Source of the DNA: Acinetobacter dispersus
GTDB lineage: Bacteria > Pseudomonadota > Gammaproteobacteria > Pseudomonadales > Moraxellaceae
Direction of reading: 5' to 3'
DNA: 64,000 nucleotides
Assembly: GCF_009884975.1 (NCBI RefSeq)
Contig: NZ_CP041970.1
Location: 2,666,001-2,730,000 of the forward strand
Both the position numbers and the translations under genes were made by a program. The notes under the pieces are model-generated. The model saw only the letters and a list, made by a program, of their open reading frames with translations, made no database searches and was not told the DNA's origin. This document shows, piece by piece, positions 56,050 through 64,000 of this stretch; the stretch's first letter is position 1; each line of letters begins with the position of its first letter.

Positions 56050-56485
56050 TATGCAAAACGCTCAATCGATTATGGCTTTTGATTTCGGCACACAAAAAAT
56101 GGGGATGGCAATCGGTCAATCGACTATTGAAAGTAGCAATCCCTTACCATTATTTGCCATGAAAGATGGTATTCCCGACTGGGATAAATTATTAAAAGTC
56201 GTTAAAGAGTGGCAGCCTAATTTATTTCTAGTCGGTTTACCGCTGAATATGGATGATAGTGAATCGGAACTGTCTGCCCGTGCGAGAAAATTTGCACGTC
56301 GTTTACGCCACCAAACCAATATTGAAACCTGGATGGTAGACGAACGGCTGACTACACGTGAAGCGAGAGAGGAACTTGAGTCTTATCAAAGTAAAGGACA
56401 GGCTAAACGTTTATCTGCGGATAGTTTTGCTGCTGCATTACTGATTCAAAGTTGGTATCACGATCCTGTTGGGATTACGCCTTAA
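56042..56485 (+). CDS. ruvX: Putative Holliday junction resolvase / pre-16S rRNA nuclease YqgF (RuvX)
   Basis: This protein of about 147 residues has an RNase H-like fold. The acidic first motif is [18 protein letters not shown], then [35 protein letters not shown] and a final [17 protein letters not shown] with the last acidic residue. In E. coli it is essential and processes the 5' end of 16S rRNA. I choose the ATG at 56042, which overlaps yqgE; an ATG at 56051 is possible. Confidence 0.92.
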   Translation: MPDMQNAQSIMAFDFGTQKMGMAIGQSTIESSNPLPLFAMKDGIPDWDKLLKVVKEWQPNLFLVGLPLNMDDSESELSARARKFARRLRHQTNIETWMVDERLTTREAREELESYQSKGQAKRLSADSFAAALLIQSWYHDPVGITP

Positions 56486-56515
56486 CAATAAATCTCATTA
56501 CAGTTCTTTCAATAT

Positions 56516-56533
56516 AGCGGCATCCGTGCCGCT
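56516..56533. other. Hairpin between convergent ruvX and efflux operon
   Basis: AGCGGCA-TCCG-TGCCGCT, a perfect 7-bp GC-rich stem 30 bp after ruvX and 18 bp beyond the minus-strand aaeA-like stop. There is no T-tract, so at best it is a weak terminator or end-protecting stem. Confidence 0.4.
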
Positions 56534-56551
56534 CAGCGTAAGTGAATAACA

Positions 56552-57553
56552 TTATTTCTCAATAATTCTAACCGTTGCGGTACGTCCAGAAACAAAGGCC
56601 AATGGATTATGCGGTTGCTCATCCAAAACAATTTTCACTGGTACACGCTGCGCCAAACGTACCCAACTGAAGGTGGGATTCACATTTGCCAACAGATTAG
56701 AACTGCCTGAACGCTCGCGATCTTCAATCCCTGTCGCGATACCTTGCACATGTCCACGAATCTGCTGACGATCACCCATCAGTTGAACTGTTGCTGAATC
56801 CCCCACATGAATACGATTCAATTTGGTTTCTTCAAAGTAACCGACAACATAAAGCTGTTGGCGATCTAAAAGTGCTGCAACCGCCTGCCCCACTTTGACA
56901 TAGTTACCCACGCGCAAATCAAAGTTTGATAAAGTTCCGTCCGCTGGAGCGACCACCTCCGAGCGATGTAAATTCAATTGCGCCAAATGAAGGTTACTAT
57001 TCGCAACTTCAATCAAAGCTTGTTGTTGTTGAATGGCAGCATTGGCTTGCTCAATATTGGCTGTCAGTTGCTCTTTTTCAGCTACAGCTTGATCACGCAC
57101 TGCAAACACCTGATCTTGTTCCTGCTTTGAAATCGCACCATCCATCAAACTCGCATACCGAGCTGCATTTCTTTCAGCCAGTTTTTTATTCGCTTCGGTC
57201 TTGACCAAACTGGCTTTTGCACCAGCCAAGTTGGCATGTGCTTGCGCCAAGCCCGCTTTGGCTTTGGCTAAATCTGATTTAGCTTGCTCGACATCGAGTG
57301 CTTGACGTGCGACATCAATTTTAAAAAGCACCTGCCCTTTTTTCACCGTCTGGTTATCTTGAACCAATACTTCAGTGACTAAACCATTGACGTCAGATGC
57401 AACCTGAATCACATCACCACGAATACGACCATCACGCGTCCACGGCGCAGCATTGTAGTAATTCCATAAATGCACCACGGTATATACAGCAATGAGAACT
57501 GCCAGTATCAATACAATAGGACGTATGATTTTTCGCACATCAAATGCATTCAT
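56552..57553 (-). CDS. HlyD-family periplasmic adaptor of an AaeA-like efflux pump
   Basis: From the ATG at 57553 (AGAGG eight bases upstream) this is a 333-residue protein with one N-terminal membrane anchor (IVLILAVLIAVYTVVHLW), the biotinyl-lipoyl half motifs around RIRGDVIQVASDVNGLVTEV and GQVLFKID, a long alpha-hairpin (about residues 85-180, Ala/Gln-rich) and a beta-barrel domain with VVAPADGTLSNFDLRVGNYV. It belongs to the membrane fusion protein family and most resembles AaeA/EmrA. It is third gene of the operon after the FUSC pump and a DUF1656 protein; together they should export aromatic or other organic acids. Confidence 0.85.
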   Translation of the reverse strand: MNAFDVRKIIRPIVLILAVLIAVYTVVHLWNYYNAAPWTRDGRIRGDVIQVASDVNGLVTEVLVQDNQTVKKGQVLFKIDVARQALDVEQAKSDLAKAKAGLAQAHANLAGAKASLVKTEANKKLAERNAARYASLMDGAISKQEQDQVFAVRDQAVAEKEQLTANIEQANAAIQQQQALIEVANSNLHLAQLNLHRSEVVAPADGTLSNFDLRVGNYVKVGQAVAALLDRQQLYVVGYFEETKLNRIHVGDSATVQLMGDRQQIRGHVQGIATGIEDRERSGSSNLLANVNPTFSWVRLAQRVPVKIVLDEQPHNPLAFVSGRTATVRIIEK

Positions 57554-57618
57554 GTTCATTACCTCTACCACTTATTTTTAAATCATTAAATTTCAGAATG
57601 TGTATTGATTCAGAGACC

Positions 57619-57825
57619 TTAGGCCCACAACCAAACAAACAGCCAATGCACCACAAGCAATAAACCAAAGTAAAAACATAAGTTAAAAATACTTGGTAAC
57701 GCGATCCAGCCTTTGATTGCCGCACGGTCGATTAAAGGACTCACCAATTTGAACAGCACATAGGCAATAATGGCTTGCACCAAAAGGATTGGGATATAAA
57801 TCCCATAAACATTAATTTCACCCAT
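57619..57825 (-). CDS. DUF1656 small membrane protein (AaeX-like)
   Basis: This 68-residue protein with two membrane helices (IPILLVQAIIAYVLFKLV; IFNLCFYFGLLLVVHWLF) and the N-terminal GEINVYGIYIP matches DUF1656/AaeX, an accessory subunit found between aaeB-like and aaeA-like genes. The ATG at 57825 overlaps the end of the upstream FUSC gene by eight bases, so it is coupled to it. A frame extending to 57834 lacks support. Confidence 0.85.
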   Translation of the reverse strand: MGEINVYGIYIPILLVQAIIAYVLFKLVSPLIDRAAIKGWIALPSIFNLCFYFGLLLVVHWLFVWLWA

Positions 57826-59911
57826 GAGATACACCTAAACCGTAGATATCGGAATACATCTGTTCTGTTGAGACGTGACCAATGCTTTCGCAAATATTGT
57901 TAAGAGAAATCAACAGTCGCTGGTGTAATTGAACATCTTCAATCTGTTGCGCCATGCGCTGCAAATGTTCTATTTGCTGCACAATTTGTATAGGGAAGTG
58001 ATTAAGTGAAAGCTGCTTTTCTTGGGCATGAAAATAGTCAGCGAGTTGCTGCTGCAATAGATTGAGTTCACTTTGTAGCTCTGCTTGTTGTGGTAACTTC
58101 TGGCTAATTTCTTGTAAACGTACCAAATCCACGGTCGAACTACTTTCAACCAACGCATTTTGAATCGCAGTTTTAATCTCAGGATTTTGTACCATCTTGG
58201 TATTCAATACCCCAACACGATCTAACATGCTGCGTAAATGGATTTTGAAATCACTACCATAAGGCAAATGAAGAGCTTGCCGCATCGCTTGATAATGTAA
58301 AGCTAGGATTCGCGTTGCACTGGTATCTGGTGAAATTGCACGAACCAAATTAATGACAATAAGTGAAACCAAAACACCTAGTATCATCCCAAAAGAGCCA
58401 TCCAGATAAGAAACTGCGTCCATCGTATATTGATTATGCAGATTCAAACCCATCATGGTATTAATCCCAAGCACCATTCCGATCGGCATTAACATTTGAT
58501 TCGCCATCATCGTCACAGCCACAAGGAATACAGGGAACAGTACCAAAGCCAATTGCCAGAAGTGGGTCACATGCGGGAAAATACCAAAAGCATATAAAAA
58601 CACTAAGCCAGCAGACACAATACTGCCCCAAATAAAGATTCTAAGTACAGGGACTGGATTATCCAAAGCTGTAAGAATACAGGCAGTAATCGCACCCATT
58701 TGTGCCATCATAAAGCCCGTTTTCCAACCTGATAAAATCCATGCCCCTGTTACAATAAAGGTAATCAATACCGCACTAATCCCGCCACGAATCGCAATAC
58801 CATGATCTCGATGTAAACTCGGATATTTAGTTGTAATCGCAGTAATCTCAGTTGGAATATCTTTTTGGCCTTGCTGGATTTGCTGCCAAATCAACTTCAC
58901 TGCCAAAATATTGGCAATAAAATGCCGAACATCCATTTTTAACGCTGCTAACACAATTTGCTGCTCCGATGACGCCATCGAAATTAGCTCAGCAAAATCC
59001 TCTTCAAATCCAACGGGAAGCGTCAGTAAATCCTTTGGGCTAAGCACGCGTTCTTGCTTTAAAAAAGCCAAAGTATGTTGATGAATAGTTTTTAAATGCG
59101 GTGCAAGATCAAGCAATTGCATTTGCTGCAGTTGTTTTACCCGTTGAGACATAGCAACGAGATTGGCAACCACCAATGAGACCTGATGCAGCATTTCCTG
59201 CAAAGGTTTGGTCATACCATTTAGCTCACCTTTTTCATAAGCCAAATGCACCGCTAAAGCATGAATATCTGAGGCATCACGGGTGATCACAGACAAGATT
59301 TGGGTGTAATTCTCGGGTTGATCCTGCACTTTAATTAGTTTTTCGAAGGTACTTTCCAGATCACTTAAAGTCTTGTTCACACGTTGCTTGATCATTGCGC
59401 CAACATGAACTGGAAAGAAAGTTGCAGAAACCACTGCTGTTGCAATCACACCAATTGAAATTTCCAAGACGCGTGCCAAGGCAATATCAAAAATATTGTA
59501 GGTGTCGATATAAGTAATCGCGTTATAGACAATCATGGCCGTTGAATAACCCGCCAACATGAATACATAACTACGAGCAGTACGGTCAAGCAATGATACG
59601 TATAAAGCAAAGCCGACCCATAACGACAAAATAATAGTAAATAGCCAAGGCGTATTAATGAAATGTGGTGTGAGCAATAACGCAATGATCGCGCCTGCAA
59701 TAGTACCGACCAAACGATAGACACATTTTGAAGACACCATACCCGAATAGGGGCTGGCAATAATCAGGACTGTACCAATTGACCACATCGGATTAATTAA
59801 ATCCAATTCAAACGAGATAAACAGTGCCAGCATACCTGCCACAAATGTTTTGCACGCAAAAATGATGTCAAGTCGACTCGGTCTAAAAGCCAACAACTGT
59901 TTAAATAGCAT
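57818..59911 (-). CDS. FUSC-family aromatic acid exporter (AaeB-like)
   Basis: This protein of about 697 residues has the FUSC layout: six N-terminal membrane helices (AGMLALFISFELDL onward), a large cytoplasmic helical region (about residues 160-370), a second six-helix block (GISAVLITFIVTGAWIL, GFMMAQMGAITACILTAL) and a C-terminal helical domain. GWKTGFMMAQMGAI is typical of AaeB and YccS-like proteins. AaeB exports aromatic carboxylic acids such as p-hydroxybenzoate. I place the start at the second ATG (59911), which has GAGAC at better spacing than the ATG at 59917. It is divergent from an IclR regulator across 420 bp. Confidence 0.85.
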   Translation of the reverse strand: MLFKQLLAFRPSRLDIIFACKTFVAGMLALFISFELDLINPMWSIGTVLIIASPYSGMVSSKCVYRLVGTIAGAIIALLLTPHFINTPWLFTIILSLWVGFALYVSLLDRTARSYVFMLAGYSTAMIVYNAITYIDTYNIFDIALARVLEISIGVIATAVVSATFFPVHVGAMIKQRVNKTLSDLESTFEKLIKVQDQPENYTQILSVITRDASDIHALAVHLAYEKGELNGMTKPLQEMLHQVSLVVANLVAMSQRVKQLQQMQLLDLAPHLKTIHQHTLAFLKQERVLSPKDLLTLPVGFEEDFAELISMASSEQQIVLAALKMDVRHFIANILAVKLIWQQIQQGQKDIPTEITAITTKYPSLHRDHGIAIRGGISAVLITFIVTGAWILSGWKTGFMMAQMGAITACILTALDNPVPVLRIFIWGSIVSAGLVFLYAFGIFPHVTHFWQLALVLFPVFLVAVTMMANQMLMPIGMVLGINTMMGLNLHNQYTMDAVSYLDGSFGMILGVLVSLIVINLVRAISPDTSATRILALHYQAMRQALHLPYGSDFKIHLRSMLDRVGVLNTKMVQNPEIKTAIQNALVESSSTVDLVRLQEISQKLPQQAELQSELNLLQQQLADYFHAQEKQLSLNHFPIQIVQQIEHLQRMAQQIEDVQLHQRLLISLNNICESIGHVSTEQMYSDIYGLGVSHG

Positions 59912-59917
59912 GAACAT

Positions 59918-60338
59918 GTCTCAATTCAGATTCAGCTTTACTCTTCATTACGCACTAAAAAAGTGACGGCTCGTCCTAACTGATTAGAACAATTCGAATC
60001 AGGGCAACCAATATAAATAAAGCTGGGGTTTGGGCGTGATGCACAATGTTGGGTATTTTTAGGTCAGAAATCCTAAAAATTATTATCCCAATAAGACATT
60101 GTGTTGCTAATTTTTTCAAAATAGAGTGAAATAGTCAACATAAATTATCACTATTTGATAATTTTTAATTTTAATTTAGAATAATCTCTATAAAAGTAAT
60201 TCATTTTCTCAGGATATAAATTAATTTATTGATCTTGATTGATCAAATTTAAAAGCCCATACACGATCTTCTGCTTTTCTGCTATAAAGCAATAAAAGTT
60301 CGGTTTTCACGTTATTTTTAAGGAGTAGACAACTCATC
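59918..60338. promoter_or_regulatory. Divergent control region with three inverted repeats
   Basis: Between the efflux operon and iclR-type gene. Symmetries: an interrupted inverted repeat at 60042-60103 (outer arms CACAATGT/ACATTGTG, then TGGG/CCCA, then core ATTTTTAGG/CCTAAAAAT); AATTATCA-n5-TGATAATT at 60143-60163; and TTGATC-n6-GATCAA at 60229-60246. No coding frame is credible. Any of these may bind the IclR-type protein. Confidence 0.45.
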
Positions 60339-61118
60339 ATGGCAATTTCGAGTTTTGGTAAAATTCTCACCGTGCTGGATTTATTCTCAGTTTCACGTCC
60401 GATTATCAATGTCGATATCATTTGTGATGAGCTTGGCCTATCCAAACCAACAGCCTATCGTTATTTGAAAGAACTTGTTTCTGCCGATATTCTCAAACGA
60501 ATCAGCGGTACTTCTGGCGATTATACGCTTGGCTCTAAAATTGCGGTTTTAGACTATATTTCACATAGCACCGATCCTCTGGTTCAGATCAGTATTCCCT
60601 TTATGCGAGATATCGTGGAACGCACCGAACTGTGCTGTTTACTGACCTATTTAAATCATGATTATTGTATCGACCTACATCATGAAACTTTTAAAGATGC
60701 AGAATTACTTTCTTTTGGACGAGGTTGTCCACGCCCCGTCTATGTCGGAGCTTCTCCTAAAATTGTCATCGCACATTTAACCAAGCAGCGTATTCAGGGC
60801 TATTATCAGCAGTTTTCGAAAGAATTGGCGCAAGTCGGATTTGCACAAACTCAGGATGAGTTCATTCAACACATGCGGAAAATTAAAAAACAGGGTTTTT
60901 ACCTATCACAAGGTGAAATTGATCCTCAACTTTGCAGTTTGTCCGTTCCTATCCGCTTTTCCAGCAAAGAAGCCCCTATTGCACTCACTTTAGTGGCATC
61001 GAAGAATCGCTTTGATTTCATCAATATTCAGAAATTAATTGAAATTTTGCAAAATAACGCAACTCAAATCGAGCATAAATTTGCAACACTTTCAGAAATT
61101 CAGAACAATCAAAGTTGA
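60339..61118 (+). CDS. IclR-family transcriptional regulator
   Basis: This 259-residue protein has an N-terminal winged helix-turn-helix (ICDELGLSKPTAYRYLKELV at about residues 28-47, followed by the wing GDYTLGSKI) and a C-terminal IclR effector domain (FMRDIVERTELCCLLTYL, the loop FGRGCPRPVYVGASPKIVIA and the final SLSVPIRFSSKEAPIALTLV). IclR proteins respond to small organic acids and often control catabolic or export genes. The adjacent divergent aromatic-acid-type efflux operon is the obvious candidate target. AAGGAG lies 13 bases upstream of the ATG, a little far. Confidence 0.88.
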   Translation: MAISSFGKILTVLDLFSVSRPIINVDIICDELGLSKPTAYRYLKELVSADILKRISGTSGDYTLGSKIAVLDYISHSTDPLVQISIPFMRDIVERTELCCLLTYLNHDYCIDLHHETFKDAELLSFGRGCPRPVYVGASPKIVIAHLTKQRIQGYYQQFSKELAQVGFAQTQDEFIQHMRKIKKQGFYLSQGEIDPQLCSLSVPIRFSSKEAPIALTLVASKNRFDFINIQKLIEILQNNATQIEHKFATLSEIQNNQS

Positions 61119-61149
61119 GAATATTAAAAAACATTTACATTTTTCACTG

Positions 61150-61178
61150 TTGTAAATCACATTAAATTCTCATATGAT
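61150..61178 (+). promoter_or_regulatory. Sigma-70 promoter of a candidate small RNA
   Basis: TTGTAA, a 17-bp spacer and TATGAT, four and five matches of six to consensus at optimal spacing. It lies 30 bp after the iclR-type gene, pointing away from it and toward a terminator 55 bp further on. No open reading frame follows. Confidence 0.65.
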
Positions 61179-61184
61179 GATTAT

Positions 61185-61259
61185 GTTCTTCAGCATACTC
61201 TCCCAAAAGAGCATGACTTTCCTCAGAGAACTAAGCTCATTTTTGTGATGGGCTTTTTT
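61185..61259 (+). ncRNA. Candidate trans-acting small RNA, about 75 nt
   Basis: Starts about seven bases after the -10 box and ends in a clear terminator (AAGCTCAT-n7-ATGGGCTT then T4 at 61233-61259). Inside is a stem CAT-CTCT / AGAG-ATG with loop CCCAAA (61194-61215) and a single-stranded CTTTCCTC. Both exposed C/U-rich stretches could pair with Shine-Dalgarno sequences, a common sRNA design. The terminator could also serve the iclR-type gene. Confidence 0.55.
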
Positions 61260-61284
61260 CTTGTCTGATTTTTATAACGCAATA

Positions 61285-61312
61285 AAAAAGCCCTCTAGAT
61301 AGAAGGCTTTTT
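61285..61312 (-). terminator. Rho-independent terminator after pgsA
   Basis: On the minus strand AAAAAGCCTTCT-ATCT-AGAGGGCTTTTTT, 12 pairs including one G-U. It lies 18 bp beyond the pgsA stop. Confidence 0.88.
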
Positions 61313-61329
61313 CTGTCAAATATATGCTC

Positions 61330-61917
61330 TCAGGGTTGTTTTAAATACGGCCAAGCGGCTTTCAGGTAAATAAACATCGACCAAAGCGTTAGTATCACTG
61401 CTGCATAAAGCAAAGCATAAGCCCAAATTTCTAAAGGCTTCCAATTCAATAAAAACACACTAATCGCAATCATTTGAAAAGCGGTTTTATATTTCCCTAC
61501 TGTCGAGACTGCCACATTCGTACGAGCACCTAATTCTGCCATCCATTCACGCAAGGCAGAAACAGTAATTTCCCGAGAAATAATTACAATTGCAGCAAAA
61601 GCCATTGAAATGGTCGGTTGCCATTGCACCAATACAATCAGTGCTGCCGCAACCATTAACTTATCGGCCACAGGATCAAGAAAGCGCCCAAAAGCAGAGG
61701 TCTGATTTAAGGTTCTCGCTAAATAGCCATCAAACCAATCGGTTACTGCTGCAATAATAAATATTGCAGTGAGTACCATATGGCGCATCATTCCCCCATG
61801 ATGCTCAGCAATTCCGATTGCTGGTGGCCAATAAGCAATCACCAAAAATACAGGAATAAAGGCAATACGTGCCAAAGTTAAAATATTAGGAATGTTCAGG
61901 ATCTGCCCTGTGCTCAT
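61330..61917 (-). CDS. pgsA: CDP-diacylglycerol-glycerol-3-phosphate 3-phosphatidyltransferase
   Basis: This protein of about 195 residues makes phosphatidylglycerol phosphate, the committed step to PG and cardiolipin. The CDP-alcohol phosphotransferase motif D-x2-DG-x2-AR-x8-G-x3-D-x3-D is seen exactly in DWFDGYLART, then GRFLDPVADK. The N-terminus NIPNILTLARIAFIPVFLV and several further membrane helices fit PgsA. The start is either the ATG at 61917 or one at 61929; neither has a strong ribosome site. It follows a thioesterase gene and uvrC, and the uvrC-pgsA proximity is common in gammaproteobacteria. Confidence 0.93.
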   Translation of the reverse strand: MSTGQILNIPNILTLARIAFIPVFLVIAYWPPAIGIAEHHGGMMRHMVLTAIFIIAAVTDWFDGYLARTLNQTSAFGRFLDPVADKLMVAAALIVLVQWQPTISMAFAAIVIISREITVSALREWMAELGARTNVAVSTVGKYKTAFQMIAISVFLLNWKPLEIWAYALLYAAVILTLWSMFIYLKAAWPYLKQP

Positions 61918-62022
61918 AAACACCGCCATGTTGTTCGCATCAAATATGCATACTGCACAAAGGATGTGCTGAGATTGTATTCATGTGTCAGCAACTTTAT
62001 ACGAAATGCACCGTAGTGTCGA

Positions 62023-62820
62023 CTAGGCAAAAACCGCAACTGTTTGTCTAAGCACCGCAATTAACTGGTTTTCACGATCCCAAACATATGCATATTCGGT
62101 TGAATAACCATGCTCTGCATATTCAGTCACAACTTTATATTTAAACCAATCTTGAATTTGATCCGAAATCGGACTCAGATAAGTAATCTGCCAACTCAAC
62201 GAACTTGCAGGAGCTGGGATTTTAAACATTGGCAAAACCCCTGGCGGCCATACATCCATCAGCACAAATAAATCTGCTAATTGCATGCTTCGATTTGGAT
62301 GAAAATTGGGTGCAAAGCGACTCCACCCACCAAAGTCTGGCACCTTACTGCCTGCCATTGGGTAACTGCCCTCTGCCCAGCACAGTTCAAATTGCTGTAA
62401 ACACTCAGGCATTAATCCTTCCAGATAGAAGGTCTTATCCAGTTGCTCTGGCGTTGGATAAGCTGGAACTTGCGGCAGATTCTGTACATGAATACGAGAA
62501 TCACGCTGCGTACCAAAACTGGCAATTAAGATACTTTGAGCAGCATCATCCTGCCATAGCCTAACTTCCAGTGTCGTAACCGATTTCCCTTCACGTAATA
62601 TCTCAGCACTGAGTCTTGCTCGCCCTTGTTGTACAGGCCCGACAAAGGTGATATTACAGCTGAGTAATTGTTTTGCCGCATCATGCACTGTGCTAAGAGC
62701 TTTATGGATCAATAAGCCTGCAACCAGACCACCAAACACTGTACGGCCTTGCAACCAACCCGATGGAATATCAATCCACTCTTGTTGTTCAACCTGCTGA
62801 TATAACGGAAGCAATGACAT
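62023..62820 (-). CDS. Acyl-CoA thioesterase-like double hot-dog protein
   Basis: This protein of about 265 residues has two hot-dog halves, as in TesB-like and 4HBT_3 proteins: an N-terminal half with WLQGRTVFGGLVAGLLIHKAL and LLSCNITFVGPVQQGRARLSAEILREGKSVTTLEV (shown here as FVGPVQQGRARL then LREGKSVTTLEV), and a C-terminal half with SMQLADLFVLMDVWPPGVLP and SSLSWQITYLSPI. The FGG and QLADL positions correspond to the usual active-site region. It probably hydrolyses an acyl-CoA; the chain length is unknown. GAAGGA lies six bases before the ATG at 62820 and three before the ATG at 62823. Confidence 0.8.
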   Translation of the reverse strand: MSLLPLYQQVEQQEWIDIPSGWLQGRTVFGGLVAGLLIHKALSTVHDAAKQLLSCNITFVGPVQQGRARLSAEILREGKSVTTLEVRLWQDDAAQSILIASFGTQRDSRIHVQNLPQVPAYPTPEQLDKTFYLEGLMPECLQQFELCWAEGSYPMAGSKVPDFGGWSRFAPNFHPNRSMQLADLFVLMDVWPPGVLPMFKIPAPASSLSWQITYLSPISDQIQDWFKYKVVTEYAEHGYSTEYAYVWDRENQLIAVLRQTVAVFA

Positions 62821-62924
62821 CATTTTTCCTTCATCATCGAAACACTCTATCTTTCAATGTTTTTCGTCTTTTGTGAATGATCTTTACTACAGCTTTATTG
62901 GGAAGATTTAGTCAATCAGTCAAA

Positions 62925-64000
62925 TTATTCATGTAGGATTTTATAAATCGTCCGCGCCAGAACCTCTCCCAATCCAGGTACTAACATCAACTCTTTTTCC
63001 GATGCTCTAAGTACGCCTTGTATCCCACCAAAATGCGTCAATAAATCACGACGACGCTTTGGCCCAAGTCCTGGAATAGCTTCTAACACAGAGCTACTGC
63101 GACGTTTATCGCGCTTGGCACGATGCTTGGTAATTGCAAAACGATGCGCTTCATCACGCACCTGTTGAATGAGGTGTAGCGCTTTATGATCTTCTGGCAG
63201 CTGAATCTTGGTGCCATCGGTAAAATGTAGCGTTTCCAAACCAGGCTTACGACCTTCACCTTTAGACACTCCGATCATAAAGGCATCCAGCTCTAGCTCT
63301 TGCATAACCTCCATCGCCATATGTAATTGCCCTTTACCTCCATCAATGAGCAGAAGATCAGGCAACATATTCTTTTTATAGCGACGGATCAGCGCTTGCC
63401 GCATTGCAGCATAATCATCGCCCCCGGTAATATCCTGAATGGCAAATTGACGATAGTCTCGCTTTCGTGACCCACCTTGATCGAACACAACACAGGAAGC
63501 AATTGGTGCTTCACCCATAGTATGACTAATATCAAAGCATTCAATCCGATCAATCGGACGCCCCACCACCTGTTCAAGCTGATGAAAGCGTTCTGTTAAT
63601 TCTAAATGATTACTGAGCTTACCTTTAATTGCATGCTGTACATTCATTTGAGCCAACTCTAACCATTCGGCTCGAGTCTCACGTACTTTATGCTTGATCT
63701 GTACCTTTTTATTAAAGGTTTGCTGTAAAGCTTCTTCCAGTTGTTCTTGATCTGGTACATCAACATTTACAATCAGCTCTGTCGGCACTTCATCGGCAAC
63801 TTGGAAGTAGAAATTCGCCATAAAATCACTGAGCATCTGTCCCAAATCATCACTCAGCATATCGGGGAAATAACTTTTACCACCGAGCATGCGTCCATTA
63901 CGCACATACATAATTTGGACGCAAGTCACCCCAGCTTGATAAGCAATCGCCAGAATATCGGCTTCACCTTTGATTTTAAAAACCGCTTGCTGTGCCTGTA
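62925..64000 (-). CDS. uvrC: UvrABC system subunit C, C-terminal part
   Basis: The frame is open to the window edge; 358 codons are present. Visible are the UvrC RNase H-like endonuclease domain ([24 protein letters not shown], seen as [13 protein letters not shown] and [10 protein letters not shown]; then [11 protein letters not shown] and [12 protein letters not shown]) and the C-terminal helix-hairpin-helix pair ([41 protein letters not shown]). UvrC makes both incisions in nucleotide excision repair. The GIY-YIG domain and UVR motif lie outside the window. Confidence 0.96.
   Translation of the reverse strand, partial: QAQQAVFKIKGEADILAIAYQAGVTCVQIMYVRNGRMLGGKSYFPDMLSDDLGQMLSDFMANFYFQVADEVPTELIVNVDVPDQEQLEEALQQTFNKKVQIKHKVRETRAEWLELAQMNVQHAIKGKLSNHLELTERFHQLEQVVGRPIDRIECFDISHTMGEAPIASCVVFDQGGSRKRDYRQFAIQDITGGDDYAAMRQALIRRYKKNMLPDLLLIDGGKGQLHMAMEVMQELELDAFMIGVSKGEGRKPGLETLHFTDGTKIQLPEDHKALHLIQQVRDEAHRFAITKHRAKRDKRRSSSVLEAIPGLGPKRRRDLLTHFGGIQGVLRASEKELMLVPGLGEVLARTIYKILHE

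Overview
The window is a chromosomal stretch of an Acinetobacter-like gammaproteobacterium (Moraxellaceae). The grounds are the AT-rich base composition, an Acinetobacter-type two-domain polyphosphate:AMP phosphotransferase, an FFLEELY-motif protein, the gene orders tpiA-secG-tRNA-rimP-nusA-infB-rbfA, pilB-pilC-pilD-coaE and uvrC-thioesterase-pgsA, and intergenic 60-bp repeats of an Acinetobacter-looking kind. Most of it is core genome. I see no prophage, insertion sequence, CRISPR array or rRNA operon.

Layout. 1-0.7 kb: the end of cbpA and its modulator cbpM. 0.7-3.4 kb: a CorA-type channel and the C4-dicarboxylate carrier dctA. 3.7-6.3 kb: rpsO-pnp with a structured intergenic leader. 6.5-7.8 kb: a beta-lactamase-fold serine hydrolase. 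8.3-17.7 kb: the recC-recB-recD operon (minus strand), with a DnaA-box-like array at the recB/recD junction and a possible GacA-controlled small RNA below recD. 17.9-22.3 kb: a DUF697-like protein, a citrate-type MFS carrier, pap and an FFLEELY-motif protein. 22.5-25.8 kb: ubiE-ubiJ-ubiB (ubiquinone synthesis). 26-28.7 kb: cytochrome b561, an FAD monooxygenase, a VOC protein and a small CxxC protein. 28.9-32.6 kb: hisIE followed by a UvrD-type helicase and an SMC/RecF-like ATPase. 32.8-39.1 kb: the six-gene Mrp Na+/H+ antiporter operon, with A and B fused.

39.1-46.0 kb is a minus-strand translation and transcription block: rbfA, infB, nusA, rimP, two identical initiator tRNA genes, tRNA-Leu(GAG), secG and tpiA. 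46.4-50.9 kb carries type IV pilus assembly genes (pilB, pilC, pilD) and coaE. 50.8-53.0 kb has an EamA transporter, rlmB and ppnP. 53.1-53.5 kb is a decaying tandem repeat array. 53.7-56.5 kb has recN, yqgE and ruvX. 56.5-61.1 kb is an AaeB-AaeX-AaeA-like efflux operon divergent from an IclR regulator. 61.1-61.3 kb holds a likely small RNA gene. The window ends with pgsA, a thioesterase and the 3' part of uvrC.

The signals I rate highest are non-coding. First, six DnaA-box-like 9-mers at exact 12-bp spacing lie over the start of recD, with two more nearby. Second, an exact TGTAAG-N6-CTTACA GacA box lies upstream of a structured, terminated minus-strand RNA after recD. Third, a TTGTAA-N17-TATGAT promoter is followed by about 75 nt ending in a terminator between iclR and pgsA. 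Among proteins, the helicase-ATPase pair after hisIE, the Cys-rich insert in RecC and the low-complexity N-terminal extension of UbiE deserve a second look.
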